A stretch of 64,000 nt of DNA from Lineus longissimus (lineage: Eukaryota > Nemertea > Pilidiophora > Heteronemertea > Lineidae). Location of the stretch: NCBI RefSeq assembly GCF_910592395.1, contig NC_088318.1:4982756-5046755 (forward strand), in the 5' to 3' direction. The number at the start of each line of letters is the position of its first letter. Positions within the stretch are counted from its first letter, which is position 1. This document shows, in pieces, positions 12,101-23,100 of this stretch. Position numbers and translations under genes: made by a program. The notes below the pieces were generated by a model that saw nothing but the letters and a program-made list of their open reading frames with translations, was not told the DNA's origin and ran no database searches.

Positions 12101-15100
12101 ACAAATCAGTCAAGGAAGCATCAACCACCCTAAGTTTTTTAATGAGCACTACACATATTTGCCGAGAAAAACGCTCCAAATAGCCCATTTGCGCGGATTT
12201 TAGCATCACTTTGAGCGAGCCGATGCGGACCTCCTATGCGCGCTGTACAAAATGTACATGTCTCATTTTCTGCAACGTTGCCGTAACATAATGTAAACAA
12301 CGGCGCTACCGGCGCTCCGGCCGGGCCGGCGATGGATGGAATTTGCCAAATTCGCACATATTCAAGTTATTTTCGTGGCCTATCTTTTTAAGTTTGAGGT
12401 ATTTTAGAATAGAAATTGAACCCTCGGCTTCGGACCTTGGTTGAGTTACCAAGACACTCTCGGGTGGAGCTAAAATTTCGTCCAAACCCTCGCCTGTCGG
12501 CTCGGGTTTGGACTGTATTATAGCTCCACCCGAGAGTGTCTTGGTAACTCAACCAAGGTCCTCCGCCTCGGGTTCAATTCCTTAATTGAAAAGATACTTG
12601 GTGTGGCAAGTCTACAGATATAAAGAAATTATTTGATCAAAAAATTAATTTTGAATTTTGCTAATTCGGCAATAGGGGGCGTGTTTTGAGATTTTTCTGC
12701 CAGTTGGCTGAAAAGAGTGGAAATATCAACGTCTGTCCAATTTGTCGATTATCAAAAAATGTCTGTGGTCAACTACCAGTTTACTTTTCACCATTTACTT
12801 GCCCGACTGTCCGGAATATCATATCAAAATTTTTAGATTCACAACCCCACGCAGTATTTGATGCAACGCGGTCAAACATTGACAATTCAACTGCTAAAGG
12901 CTTAAAAAGTCAATGGTGGTCTTGTCTCAGACGCTAGTCCTACTTACCTGAAGCATGAAGATGGCAACTGGGAGTGCCAACATCAGGGGGTAAAGGCTGA
13001 GGTATCCGGCTATTGCTACGAAGAAAGCAGCACCAAATCTCTGGCCTAAGTGGAAATATAAAGGCATGGTCTGAGAACACAATCAACAATACATGTATGT
13101 TCAGGAGCCAGGACTTTAGAACCAGGAGTGGTGTGTGTCCCCAACACCCAAGATTTCACTATATAACTTATCACATTTAGCTTATTCTCTTGTCACCTGT
13201 CACCCCTTCCAGAATTACCAGATAAACTGCAAATTTGACAAGCATCATAAGTTCTGCTTGAAGGATACATTGAATAAATAAATAAATGAATAATTTTGTG
13301 TTTGATTGAAGACGGGTAAATCAACAAGTCAGAAGTGGTTCTGACAGCATATTTCATCACTTACAATCTACCTGTGATGTTCACCACTGTTCCACTTATA
13401 ATACTCCACCAAGGAATGGATCTTGGACTGTACTGACCGACCAATTCTTGATGCAGGTCTGGTTTTGATATGAAACCAACTTACCCTTTAAAGTGAAGAG
13501 GAAAACTAGAGCAATAGCCAGGTTGTTGAAGACAGATGTTGACTTGGCCAGGCACACCGCTATGGTGTAGGGATTAAATAAATATCTGCAAGAGAAGAGA
13601 CACTGTAGTATTATTCCTTGAGCATAACAAGAACAATATTATTGAGTTCTTTCGATAACGTTTTTCGATGTTTCCCTGTTCAAAGTGCTTTTGTGATACC
13701 ATATTATTACCTGGTCTCAACAGGAATCAATCAGGGGTTTCAAGGAGCAGCTTGCTGCTCACTTAAACTTGACCAGTAGGGGAACCAAGCAGTGACTCGA
13801 CCGGGAGTCGAACCCACGACCTCTTGATCATGAGGTGGACTCTCTTCCACTGCACTTCCTTGGCCCAACAGGAGGAGTGCAGATGCCTTGATAATTGATA
13901 ACCAGCTGGAGAAGTTAAGCAACTGAATCATTATAACATGACAGCAGTAAAGCAACTGAATCATTATAACATGACAGCAGTAAAGCAACTGAATCATTAT
14001 AACATGACAGCAACAAATCAAATGCAATAGAGATTGCCACAATGTTTCATCACAGTTCCAAACGATAGATGAGCTGCTAGAGTGCTTTGCTGTCAAGGGG
14101 CATATTATTACTACCCTGCTAACTTACAGCGCTACTATCTTTGTTTTCGTCCAGAACAGGTCCGATGATTTCAGGAGCAACGGTTTCACATCTGATGCAT
14201 AAGTTTTTGCCTCTCTGTCTTGCCTCTTGAGCTGCAATAAGCAATGTTTGATCATTCTGAGTCATGACTAGTAGTCAATCAAAACAGATAAGGTGGTGAT
14301 GGTGACATTTAAATTGTGATTGGCGATTTCTTTGGTGGTGTCAATTATCTCAAATGGGTGATTTTTCAAAGACCAATGATTGTTACGGATTTACCAGGCA
14401 TGTCCCCAGAAAAAAACTGTTTTTTATTAGCACTCTTTTACAGAAACACTGAACGTCAATTGTGCTCCAATGTCTGCAACTAAATGGTAGAGGTGATGAA
14501 AACATAGTTAATGTTTCAAAAACAATGTACAGAATTAACCCAGGATTCTCAACAAGGTTTTCGCAAGGTAGGGTGGTAACCTTGATATTCAAGAAGTTTT
14601 GCCAGTGTGCAACCCAAGGTAGTGTGGCCAGCAATTTAAGGTAGGGTGGCCCTACATAGAAACCCTTTACAAAGTTCTAGAGCAAGGTAGGGCAGCTGCT
14701 TCCAAGGTAGGGTGGTAAGCTGCCTAGGAAATGTGGGCCACCCTGACAAATGGCCTTGTGGAAAACACTGCAACCCTACACAACGGTTATTCTGATTTCT
14801 ACCACTAAGTCCTTATATTTTTATCTCTTGCTCATATACATACCAAGTAGCGGCCATACCAGTGGACTGTATCATATAGGACGACGGCTATCACGACATC
14901 CATCACCTGAAACCAGATGGCGATAAAATGAAAGAGATACGATAGGGTTTCCATGTTGAGTGGAGAAAGGCAACGTCATGAGCCCTATTCGGCAGCATAT
15001 GTGACCTGCTACCAAAAATTCTATGTTATCCAACAATTGCAGTTGTGTGCAACATGATTTTTGGCTTGCATTTTGAAAAGCAAACTGAGATTTTCTCCTC

Positions 15101-16942
15101 CTGATGCACTAGCCGAGTCTATACTCCAGAAGAGAAAGGGCCATCTCTGCAGTTACAGCACAGCACAGCACAAGGAACCATGGTCCAGTGTACTGTGGAT
15201 TCAGTGACTCCAAGTTGAATGAAGTTTGTCATTTGTTACCAAATACTACTTGGTACTGTACATCATAAGAAAAAGATGTGAAAAATTAACATAATTTGCA
15301 GTCCAAGATGGAGCTCAATAATGCTTTTGTCGATATTGAATCACTCCTGAAATGTGCCTTTTTTCTACCTTGACAGAGTGAATAATTCTGTTGGTTTCTG
15401 AAATTCTATTCTTATGAAAGAGTTGTTTATAGTCAAGGTCTGCTTTTTAGAATAAAATGAATGCAAATTGATTAAAACCATGAAATACGGGTTAACAGCA
15501 ATTTAAATGAGCTCTGACTTACAATGAAGAACAAATCTAAATATCCTGGCATCACTGTGACGACGAAGTCGAAAAATCTAAGCATCAAAGGGGGCTGCAA
15601 AGAAATGTAATAAAACATGTAGTGGAAGCTCCCTATTACGAACACCCTCGGGACTGACAAGTGCTGTCCTTAAAAGGGAGGTGTCCTGATTAGAGTGGAC
15701 AAATTGAAGGGAAACCTCCAATTGGGGACCAAAAATAGTGTCCTTAATAGAGAGGGAGTTCTTCATAGAGAAGTGTCCACTAAGGAAGGTTACATTGTAT
15801 CGAAGTTCTTGAAAATGTTTTTAATTGAATTTGTAAGTTATGATGAAGAATGATCTTAGAAAACAAGCATTCATCATGCATTTGCAATGTCATTGTCATT
15901 CTAAAAGCTATATCATCATTGTTGTACAGTAGGTCGCGTCAGGCCAGCTAACCTCATGAAAAAGATCCCCTTTATATGGCGATATTCCTTGGCTGTAGAG
16001 AGACACTCCTTCCACGACTGAAATACAAGAGAATATGAAATTAACAAGGTCTAGGACATGCACAGGAGTGTGCTTTTTGCGCAAATCTGTTTTTAGTTTT
16101 AAGTGATAGCTAAATATTGCATCAAATCTGCGCTAAAGAGCTAACTGATTTTGTGTACTATGAGGAAATAATTCGAAGCTCATTCTATTCTAGCAATTGT
16201 TGTCATCATGATAAAGTTTGAGGATTTAGGGATATATTATAATCAGACAATATTAATATCATCATGGCAGTACCAGCACATCAGGTAGCAAGGTCTATCA
16301 ATCCCAGACAGGTAGATTACGTATTATTCAGAAGGTTTTTACTTTCAAGGTTGTCAGCAAAACAGCACTATAAAGCAGGACAGACATCGGAAATGAAATC
16401 TTTATTGCCGAAACTTTCTCTTGCGCAGATTTGCAGTGAAGCGTGATGACTAAGTAACACTATAAGCAGTACGAAATAGGCCGTCCAATATTTATCAAAT
16501 AGCCTAATTTGATTTGGAATAAGTTTTCTCGATAGACTCTAGGCCTACTCATACTGATTAAGTGATTATACGAAACCTGCTCGTGCAAAAGCTGTTGTGG
16601 CTTCCCATGGCCAAACCAACACAGGAAAGCATTAATGAAATGACAGGTCATGTCTACATAGTATCAGAAATTACCAGTAACCAACTTGATGCATATAACA
16701 TTATGTCTACAGTGCAAGAATGTACACAAAAATACACAGGAAATTACACATCAGCACAATCAGTCAGGAAAATGGTAATTTTACATATTAATCGAGAAGT
16801 ATATTGATTAACCTCTCTTCCATGATGTCAAAGGAGTAACAGCCTCTTGTCTCGTCGCAAGCCACTGAGCACAGGGCGTTTTGAACAGCATCCATCGGAG
16901 AAAACTTCCCAACCCCAGACAAAAAATCATGGGCGCAGCCAT
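6199..16942 (-). CDS. PIGU: GPI transamidase subunit PIG-U, complete, 12 exons
   Basis: Multi-spanning ER membrane subunit of the GPI transamidase complex (with PIG-K, PIG-T, PIG-S and GPAA1), which attaches GPI anchors to proteins. Minus-strand exons: 16942-16813, 16017-15953, 15594-15523, 14906-14844, 14231-14128, 13585-13485, 13045-12948, 11340-11186, 8386-8243, 7767-7643, 6818-6676, 6312-6199. All introns are GT-AG with matching phases; the total is 1314 nt, 437 aa, against about 435 aa in human. Human-like landmarks are MAAP at the start, TPLTSWKR at the end of exon 1, YLFNPYTI (exon 6), [13 protein letters not shown] across exons 8/9, the conserved FWYFF-EMFEHF block (about residues 276-287), SIFKSYP (exon 10), [11 protein letters not shown] (exon 11), and FAFLRREF near the C-terminus. 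The protein is hydrophobic throughout, as expected. The start ATG matches the family start. It is divergent from RPUSD2. Introns are heavily loaded with repeats. Confidence 0.96.
6869..7203. mobile_element. TTAA-flanked MITE, AGGGAACTG family
   Basis: Terminal inverted repeats AGGGAACTGAAACCGCC (left) and its near-complement at the right end are flanked by TTAA on both sides (6865-6868 and 7204-7207). Length is 335 bp, non-coding, in PIGU intron 10. TTAA duplication suggests mobilisation by a piggyBac-type transposase (inference). Confidence 0.75.
7885..8116 (+). mobile_element. tRNA-derived SINE, family A
   Basis: A tRNA-like head with an A box TGGCCTAGTGG (7895-7905) and a perfect B box GGTTCGAGGCC (7939-7949) is followed by a tRNA-unrelated body containing CTTGCCAGGCGCCTGACATT. 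The body matches a 5'-truncated copy at 63128-63288. It lies in PIGU intron 9, antisense to the gene. Confidence 0.8.
8428..10905 (+). mobile_element. SINE family B with an internal tandem expansion
   Basis: The left edge (GTCGAGTTCAAGTTAGCACC onward) matches the mid-body of the full SINE at 38246-38510. The right edge (TGATCTGGTATCCCAAAAG, then AACATGGAAAAGTG and an ATT/ATC-rich tail) matches its 3' end. Between them the SINE body segment is tandemly amplified (next entry). The tRNA-like head is not present. The whole lies inside PIGU intron 8. Confidence 0.75.
8450..10790 (+). repeat. About 45-copy, 50-bp satellite derived from the SINE body
   Basis: The unit is GGCTCCTTGAAACCCCCGAC followed by TCATTTCTGTGGAGACCGAG and GTAATGATAT, about 50 bp, with a C-run of 4-14 residues. 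Copies alternate in blocks (GGAGACCGAGG versus GGATACCGGGG; TGGGCTCC versus TAGGCTCC), indicating higher-order duplication. A fragment of the SINE 3' end is trapped at 10168-10210, near the right end of the array, and recurs at 10795-10840. Long open frames across the array are repeat artefacts. Confidence 0.95.
11124..11181. mobile_element. Truncated TA-flanked MITE (pogo-like family), PIGU intron 8
   Basis: Only the right arm remains (GTCCTTGATAAAGAGGTTCC then ACTATA). It abuts the 5' splice site of PIGU exon 8: reading the minus strand, the exon ends in TTCAT, the donor is GTAAG, and then TA and the MITE end TAGTGGAACCTC follow. Confidence 0.7.
11777..12928. mobile_element. Non-autonomous DNA transposon with GAGACAAGACCACC ends
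   Basis: Terminal inverted repeats GAGACAAGACCACCATTGA and the complementary TCAATGGTGGTCTTGTCTC bound a 1152-bp non-coding element, flanked by AGAC on each side (a possible 4-bp duplication). The right end lies 19 bp inside PIGU intron 7, next to the exon 7 donor. A shorter, internally deleted relative is at 38946-39388. It contains a long hairpin (12412-12584). The superfamily is not identified. Confidence 0.7.
12412..12584. repeat. Long near-perfect hairpin inside the GAGACAAG element
   Basis: Arms of about 75-80 bp (left begins GAATTGAACCCTCGGCTTCG, right ends GGGTTCAATTCC) pair around a short loop near 12495-12512. The segment is GC-richer than its surroundings and absent from the deleted relative at 39 kb, so it may be a nested foldback element. 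Confidence 0.8.
13640..13865 (-). mobile_element. SINE family B copy, full length, reversed
   Basis: Read on the minus strand it has the tRNA-like head (GTGCAGTGGAAGAGAGTC, B box GGTTCGACTCC), then the body TTGAAACCCCTGATTGATT and the tail segment ending GAACAGGGAAACATCGAAAA. It matches the plus-strand copy at 38246-38510 and lies in PIGU intron 5. Confidence 0.8.
13918..14013. repeat. 33-bp tandem repeat, three copies
   Basis: The unit GCAACTGAATCATTATAACA plus TGACAGCAGTAAA occurs three times next to the reversed SINE in PIGU intron 5. Confidence 0.9.
14540..14771. mobile_element. GTAGGGTGG-rich MITE, hAT-like, copy 1
   Basis: The element carries repeated AAGGTAGGGTGG phrases and ends in GGAAAACACTG, the complement of a CAGTGTTTTCC terminus typical of hAT elements. 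The same element occurs at 18031-18265 (opposite orientation) and 58816-59034. No coding capacity. Confidence 0.65.
15618..15798. mobile_element. TA-flanked MITE (pogo-like family), diverged copy
   Basis: An old copy of the CAGTAGAACCTC palindromic family, recognisable by GTGTCCTTAATAGAGAGG and GAGGTGTCCTGATTAGAG in reverse orientation. It lies in PIGU intron 2, just upstream of exon 3. Confidence 0.7.
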
Positions 16943-17173
16943 TTTGGACGTGAAAGGTAATTTTTATGGGAAGCAGACTTTGAAATAATATTTGGAGTTA
17001 TATGTCGCAGCATAACTGCATTCATATTATCAGATTGAGATTGAAAAAGCTTTTAAAAGATATTTTTCGCCAATAGCTGTTCAAAAAATATTTTTGAATG
17101 TGCATTTTAGCAGAAGAATTCTGTCAAAAAACATTTTGCTTCGTAGGCGCTCCATAATTTAATTGTTCTGAGC
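16943..17173. promoter_or_regulatory. Shared bidirectional promoter of PIGU and RPUSD2
   Basis: 231 bp separate the two divergent start codons. No TATA box is evident for either gene. An NRF1-type half site GCATGCGCA lies at 17172-17180, overlapping the most upstream RPUSD2 ATG. Such close head-to-head spacing is common for housekeeping gene pairs with shared promoters. Transcription start sites are inferred, not seen. Confidence 0.6.
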
Positions 17174-20100
17174 ATGCGCAGTGCACCGCCGGCACTATCC
17201 ATGTATTTTCAGAAATTTGCAGCCTTTGTTTTTTCGTCTCCTTTATTTGCTCGATTTGGAACGGAATCGTTGAAAAAGCATCTTTTTTCCGTGTCTGGGT
17301 CGATATTGAAGAACGATAGCATGCCTAGAGGTCGAGGAAGGGGTGATTTTGAGGGTGGAGAGCTGTCTAATCGCGCGTACAGGAGGCGAGGTCGAGGAGG
17401 AAGGGGTCGAGGATATCATGGAAGGGTGATTTTCAATTTTTTATGTGCATTTTTATGTAGGGCCTAATTGTATTGTATATTTAGCATTGTGCATGAGCTT
17501 ATCATGTTGCTTTGTACTCTGTGATCGGCTGGTGGTCACGCTCGCAATCTTTTTTCACTTTCAGGCTTGTTGGCATGTTTTGCGTTCGCAACAAATCGGG
17601 GCAAGCCTATCTAGGCCTAGTCCCTATCGCCTTCGATATTTTAAAATTTGCATCTCGTGGTTGTTTGCAGAGACAATGGTCACAATTTCGATGACAAGGG
17701 CAATGACGCCAATGTGACGTCGTCGCTGATTGCAGTGATGACGTAGTTTCCAGTGAAACTATGGTGATGTCATGAAATAATGTTAACTGTTACTCATTAC
17801 TGGTGTGTTAGCGATATGGAGGTTGGCAAAAATTAGAAATAGTACCACAAGAATGACAAGTAACACTCTATCAGACGGTAGACCTATCGTTGTCCAGTAC
17901 TGTTGCCAGAAATACAAAGAAATGAAAATTTGAAAAGAATGGCAGTATACTATAGGAAATGTTGTTAAAGATGACCACATGGCATGCAACATGCAGAAAG
18001 CCATCAGTGAGATACCATTATGTGCAGTGCCAGTGTTTTCCTTAAGACCATTTGTCAGGGCGTCCCGACCTACCTTGGCAGCTTACCACCGTACTTTGGA
18101 AGCAGCCACCTAATACATTGATCGAGAATTATTGTTAATGATTTCTTTTGGGCCACCACCCTACCTTAAATTGCTGGCCACCCTACATGCCTGATGTACC
18201 TTGTGTGGCACACACAAAGTTCTTGAATGTCGAGGGTACCGCCCTACCTTGGGAAAACCCTGTGGAGAACTCTGCCTGTGCAACTTTGCGGCTTTGTGGA
18301 CTTTGAATCAGTCTGCGGTTTGCAGAACCTTAAACAAAGTATTTCTATATTTCAGTTTGGAAACAGGCACCATGATCGAAGGCCGTTCCACACTGGTGGT
18401 TTTGGAGAACATGCCATGAATGAAACAAAGTACTTCTTTGAAAATGGTGAGCTGAGTTGACCAACCGTAAGAATCCTCCCATAGTGGACACCTCTGTATT
18501 AAGGACAACCTCTCTATTAAGGACAATAGTTTTGGTCCCAAATTGGTGGTTCCCTTCAATATGACCTCTCTAATCTGGACACCTCTATTAAGGACAGCAC
18601 TTGTCAGTCCAAAGGGTGTCCGTGATAGAGAGGTTCCACTATACTTGTAAAGTTGGAAGTGTAAGGTACAAGTGCAGTCCCCCTAGCGAAGAGGACCTGT
18701 GTGTCACCCTAAAAATGCTGGCTCATTCCCCTCTGGGCTAGTGTGAGAATGATTTGCTGTGAGAAATATCACTGAAATTTTCTGTGGTGTATACTTTGAA
18801 AAGAAATGTTTTTACTTTAGGGTAAAAGGTATGTCATTGAAAATCCAATTTCCTTGTCAAACGTTCACACTTGTAACCGTTCACACATAACAAGCTATGA
18901 ATGAGAATGAGATGCTGGATGTGAGATGTTCTATTTTTTTCCAGTGAACATTTTTGTTCAACTCCATGTTTCTTCTTTTCACAGGTTTAAGAAAGGTCCG
19001 ACCATACTTTTTTACATTCAGCACATATGCCAAGAGGCGATGGGTGGGACGTACAATCCTGGATGTTTATTCTGAGGAATTTCTCCAGCTTACCAGAGAG
19101 GAATATGTAAGTACAGTGCAACCTCCATTAGCGGACACCTCTATTAAGAACAACCTCTCTATTAAGGATACTCGTTTTCAAATTGGTTGTTTCCATTGAA
19201 TTGACCTCTCTTATCAGGACACCTCCCTATTAAGGACAGCACTTGTGAGTCTGCAGTGTCCTTAATAGAGAGGTTCTACTGTGTTGGCAAGTACGGATTA
19301 AACTTGGTATTGATAAGAAAAAAGGAAACACTATAAAGTGGTGCAACTAACCAAGAATTTTATATGAAAACAGGTGTATTATCAGCAGACCTCTTCACGT
19401 ATTGACCATTTTTATGAAGACAAGTCCTTATCAATTCTTGCTATAACTGATGCCCGTGTGTGTCTTACCCAAGTTTTCTGAAATGCCAGTCTACTTCCTG
19501 CCTTGATTTGAACTCATCCCAAAGGTTAAATTGAGTATTTATAATCCTGCTTTGATATCACCTACATTATGTACAGTAGAACCTCTCTTAGCGGACACCT
19601 CTCTATTAAGGACACTAGTTTTGGTCCCAAATTGGTTGTTTCCATTCAATTTGACCTCTCTAATCAGGACACCTCTCTATTAAGGACAGCACTTGTCAGT
19701 CCCAAGGGTGTCCTTAATAGAGAGGTTCTACTGTATGTAGTTGGTCAAACCTCCGATTTGTTCTGCGTCCTGAAAAAAACTGTGTCTGTGTTTTCTATTT
19801 GGTCATGTTGGTATTTCATTTCGGTTTTGTTGCCTCTTTTCAGAAACTTTTCATCGAAGCCGGCAGCTTGAAAGTGAACGACTCCACTATTTCACCGGAC
19901 TATGTCATCAAAGATGGCGATTTCATTCACCACACAATGCACAGGTCAGTAATTATCCCCCTCCTAACATGTTCAAGCAAGAATTAAAAAAGACCAGACT
20001 TTATGTCTTTTTTTTGTTGCTGTAAATTGCGTTGCACTGCGGTTATGCGCCAGGAATCCTGGCCCAGTGCATCCGTCTTCAGCAAACTATTTGACCCATA

Positions 20101-23100
20101 GCTGGGGGTGGGTTGGTGAGTGCCAGGGCGTATCCACATGCCAGTGGGCCTGCGCACTTCACCTCTGGGGGCCCAGCCTCCTCCGAGATCCCTAGCAGAT
20201 TCAGCCTGGAGCCGCAAGGTGTCCAGTTTCTATGGGCCACCACGAAGAGGTACTGCAAGAGTCTTGATAGAGGAGGGGCAATGTACTGGCAGAAGGAGAC
20301 TTACGCACTTCTGCTCCTCTTTTCGCCCAAAGGCTAGTCAGCGGCAGAAGCTGAAAGCGAGGAAGATTAAGCATCTATACACTATTAAGCTACTGCACAA
20401 GACGCGTCACTCCACCCTGTGGAAAACCACATGGCCCGCTTTATCAACCCTTGATATTTGTGGGTAGTGCATGATGTGGACAATCTTAGGCATGAACTGA
20501 GGTGCATTTTTTGTCACTGATTAAGTGCCCCAAACTCTGTTGCAACACTTAAGGCACTGGGATGTTGTCATTTTATGATATTCAGTATTTGTCTTGGTGC
20601 ATTGTAGAACTTATTAGTTCTATGTAATGTGTGCATGCAAACCAGTTAACTTTTAATGAAGTTTTAAAGTTCACTTCAGGAAAAGTAAATGCACAGTTTT
20701 AACTTTTATTGTTGGGAAAATTCTTGTCCAAAGAGATTGACATTTTAAGTGTGATCAAATGCATAGATGCATGACAAGACGATATTTGTAGGGCACTGAT
20801 TTTAGTACCACATCAGCAAAAGTGGTTTTCTGTATTGATTGGAAAACATGAAAGAATACTATAAGGGCACAGGTCAAACAGGCAGAGGTCCAAAGCCAGT
20901 GGCAGTGGATGCTAGGCTTTGGTTTTGGCCCGAGGATGATGAGGGCGTGTGTTTCATCTGCAGTGGAACCTCTGTTAGGGGACACCTCTCTTTTAAGGAC
21001 ACTAGTTTTGGTCCCAAATTGGTTGTTTCCATTCAATTTGACCTCTCTAATCAGGACACCTCTCTATTAAGGACAGCACTTGTCAGTCCCAAGGGTGTCC
21101 TTAATAGAGAGGTTCTACTAATTCAATTATGCATACCAGCAGTCACCACATGAAACTCATTTCTCTTCCAGACATGAGAACCCTGTTGCTGATGAACCAA
21201 TTGAGATCATAGAAATGGATGAGGATATAGTCGTCGTAAACAAACCATCGTCCATTCCTGTCCATCCTTGCGGCAGCTACCGACACAACTCGGTCATATT
21301 CATCCTGGGACATGAGCATAAGTTGTTTAATCTGCGAAGTAAGTTTTTCATTGTGTCCATACTGAAAACGTCTTGGCATTAGTAGTATTTGTTGCAATCT
21401 ACGCTACGGCATTGGTGTCATTTATATTTAGTGCATATTTACACAATTGGAGATCTCAAATTCAGTTTTCAAATTTTCGCTTGAACAAAGTAGGCCTTAA
21501 AAGATTTTGCTGTAAAATTATGCACGTTCCTTAAAACACACTGTTTCAAGTGTTACAGAAATTAGATGAGGAACCTGCAGAACTAAAATTCCAGATGGCA
21601 GCACCAGTACTGAAAGGTACACTTCCAGTGCATTTTACGTTAAAATTAAGTTTTGTTGATTTTCTCCCTAAAACTCATCAAAATAGAATTAAGGACCAAT
21701 GAAACAACATTTTTGGTGCTATTTCAATGAAATATTCAATGAGCATTAACCTGGGAAATGGCTTTCTCATTACAACCATGGTCCACTTGCCTGCAGGGCC
21801 CCCTATTGGCAGGTTTTGTTGGGCAGGTTCCTCATTGAATGATGCAAAAGGTGTGGGGTGTGTAGCATGCAGCATCCATGATCATAAACATTGTCAACAA
21901 GCATTTAAAAGATCTGCATTTCCTCTCCAGCCATCTACCGACTGGACCGCTTGACGTCTGGCGTCCTCGTTCTTGGGCGATCACACCGACGGACCTTGCA
22001 GTTAGAGAAACAGATAAAGGAGAAACAGATCTTGAAAGAATACGTCTGCAGAGTGGTGGGAGAATTTCCAAGGTAAATAACGCCATGTCACTGGGCTCAA
22101 CAACCTCCAAAAAGTGTCTTTCGGAGCATGAAACCTGGCCCAGGTCCCTTGCTTTTGAAATTCTTAACTTAGCTGACTGTTGCACCGGACACCTGAGTTT
22201 TTGTAAAAACTTTTGTTTCGGTCCCTATCACGAAAGTCTTGCTCGAGCTCTGATGTAATGCTTATCATCCGTCCTTGGTGGAGAGAAGCAACTGCAGGGT
22301 GAAGTATCTTGCTCAAGAACTCTAAGTTGTCTGTTGTTCTTCCAGAGGTTGAACTCACAACCTTCTGGCACCCCTACTCATCACACAGGCTCCCTACCTT
22401 GATTTCTGAATTAGTAATTCCAAATACAGTGGAACCTTAACGGACACCTCTCTATTAAGGACAACCGCTCTATCAAGGGCACTAGTTCTGGTCCTGAATT
22501 GGCTGTTTTCATTCAATTTGACCGCTCTAATCAGGACACCTCTCTATTGAGGACAGCACTTGTCAGTCCGGAGGGTGTCCTTAATAGAGAGGTTCCACTA
22601 TGTAGAACAAGTAGTGCTTGCTCATGTATAATTGTATTACCTGATCATTTTCCCTTACGAAATCATTCTCATCTTCCAGTGAAAGAGTTGAGTGCACAGA
22701 ATCTATGGACATTCTCTCACCAAAGCTTGGCATCCATCGGGTGTGCGCACAAGGCGAGGGCAAGGAGAGCATGACGATATTTGAGCGGATGTGGTACAAT
22801 GGGAAGACAAGTGTGGTCAGATGTAAACCATTAACAGGCCGGACACATCAGATTCGAGTTCATCTACAGTTTCTTGGTTAGTATCAGCATCCCTAAAAAA
22901 TGACTTGTATTGCAGCTTATCCTGCGTTCTTGACCCTTTCAGGACGAGTCTCGCAAAATTGCGTGCACCGCAATACCTCCGTTCTGGACGAGTCTCGCAG
23001 AAATGCGAGATCGACGATCTTTTCACTACATCGGTTTTCCTGTCATTTCTAATGCTGATCCGCATTTTTTATCTGCTCGGAGGGGATTCCCGACATCCTT

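Noticed and set aside
17641-17770. Extra RPUSD2 exon after TTGTTTGCAG near 17670 (frame with DNGHNFDDKGND)
   Set aside because: In the phase left by exon 1 it hits a stop after seven codons, and the exon 1 to exon 2 junction reads through cleanly without it.
19107-19843. The MITE at the RPUSD2 exon 3 donor as an intron-creating introner
   Set aside because: The element ends far from the acceptor and supplies neither splice site; the intron position is shared with the family's usual gene structure as far as can be judged.
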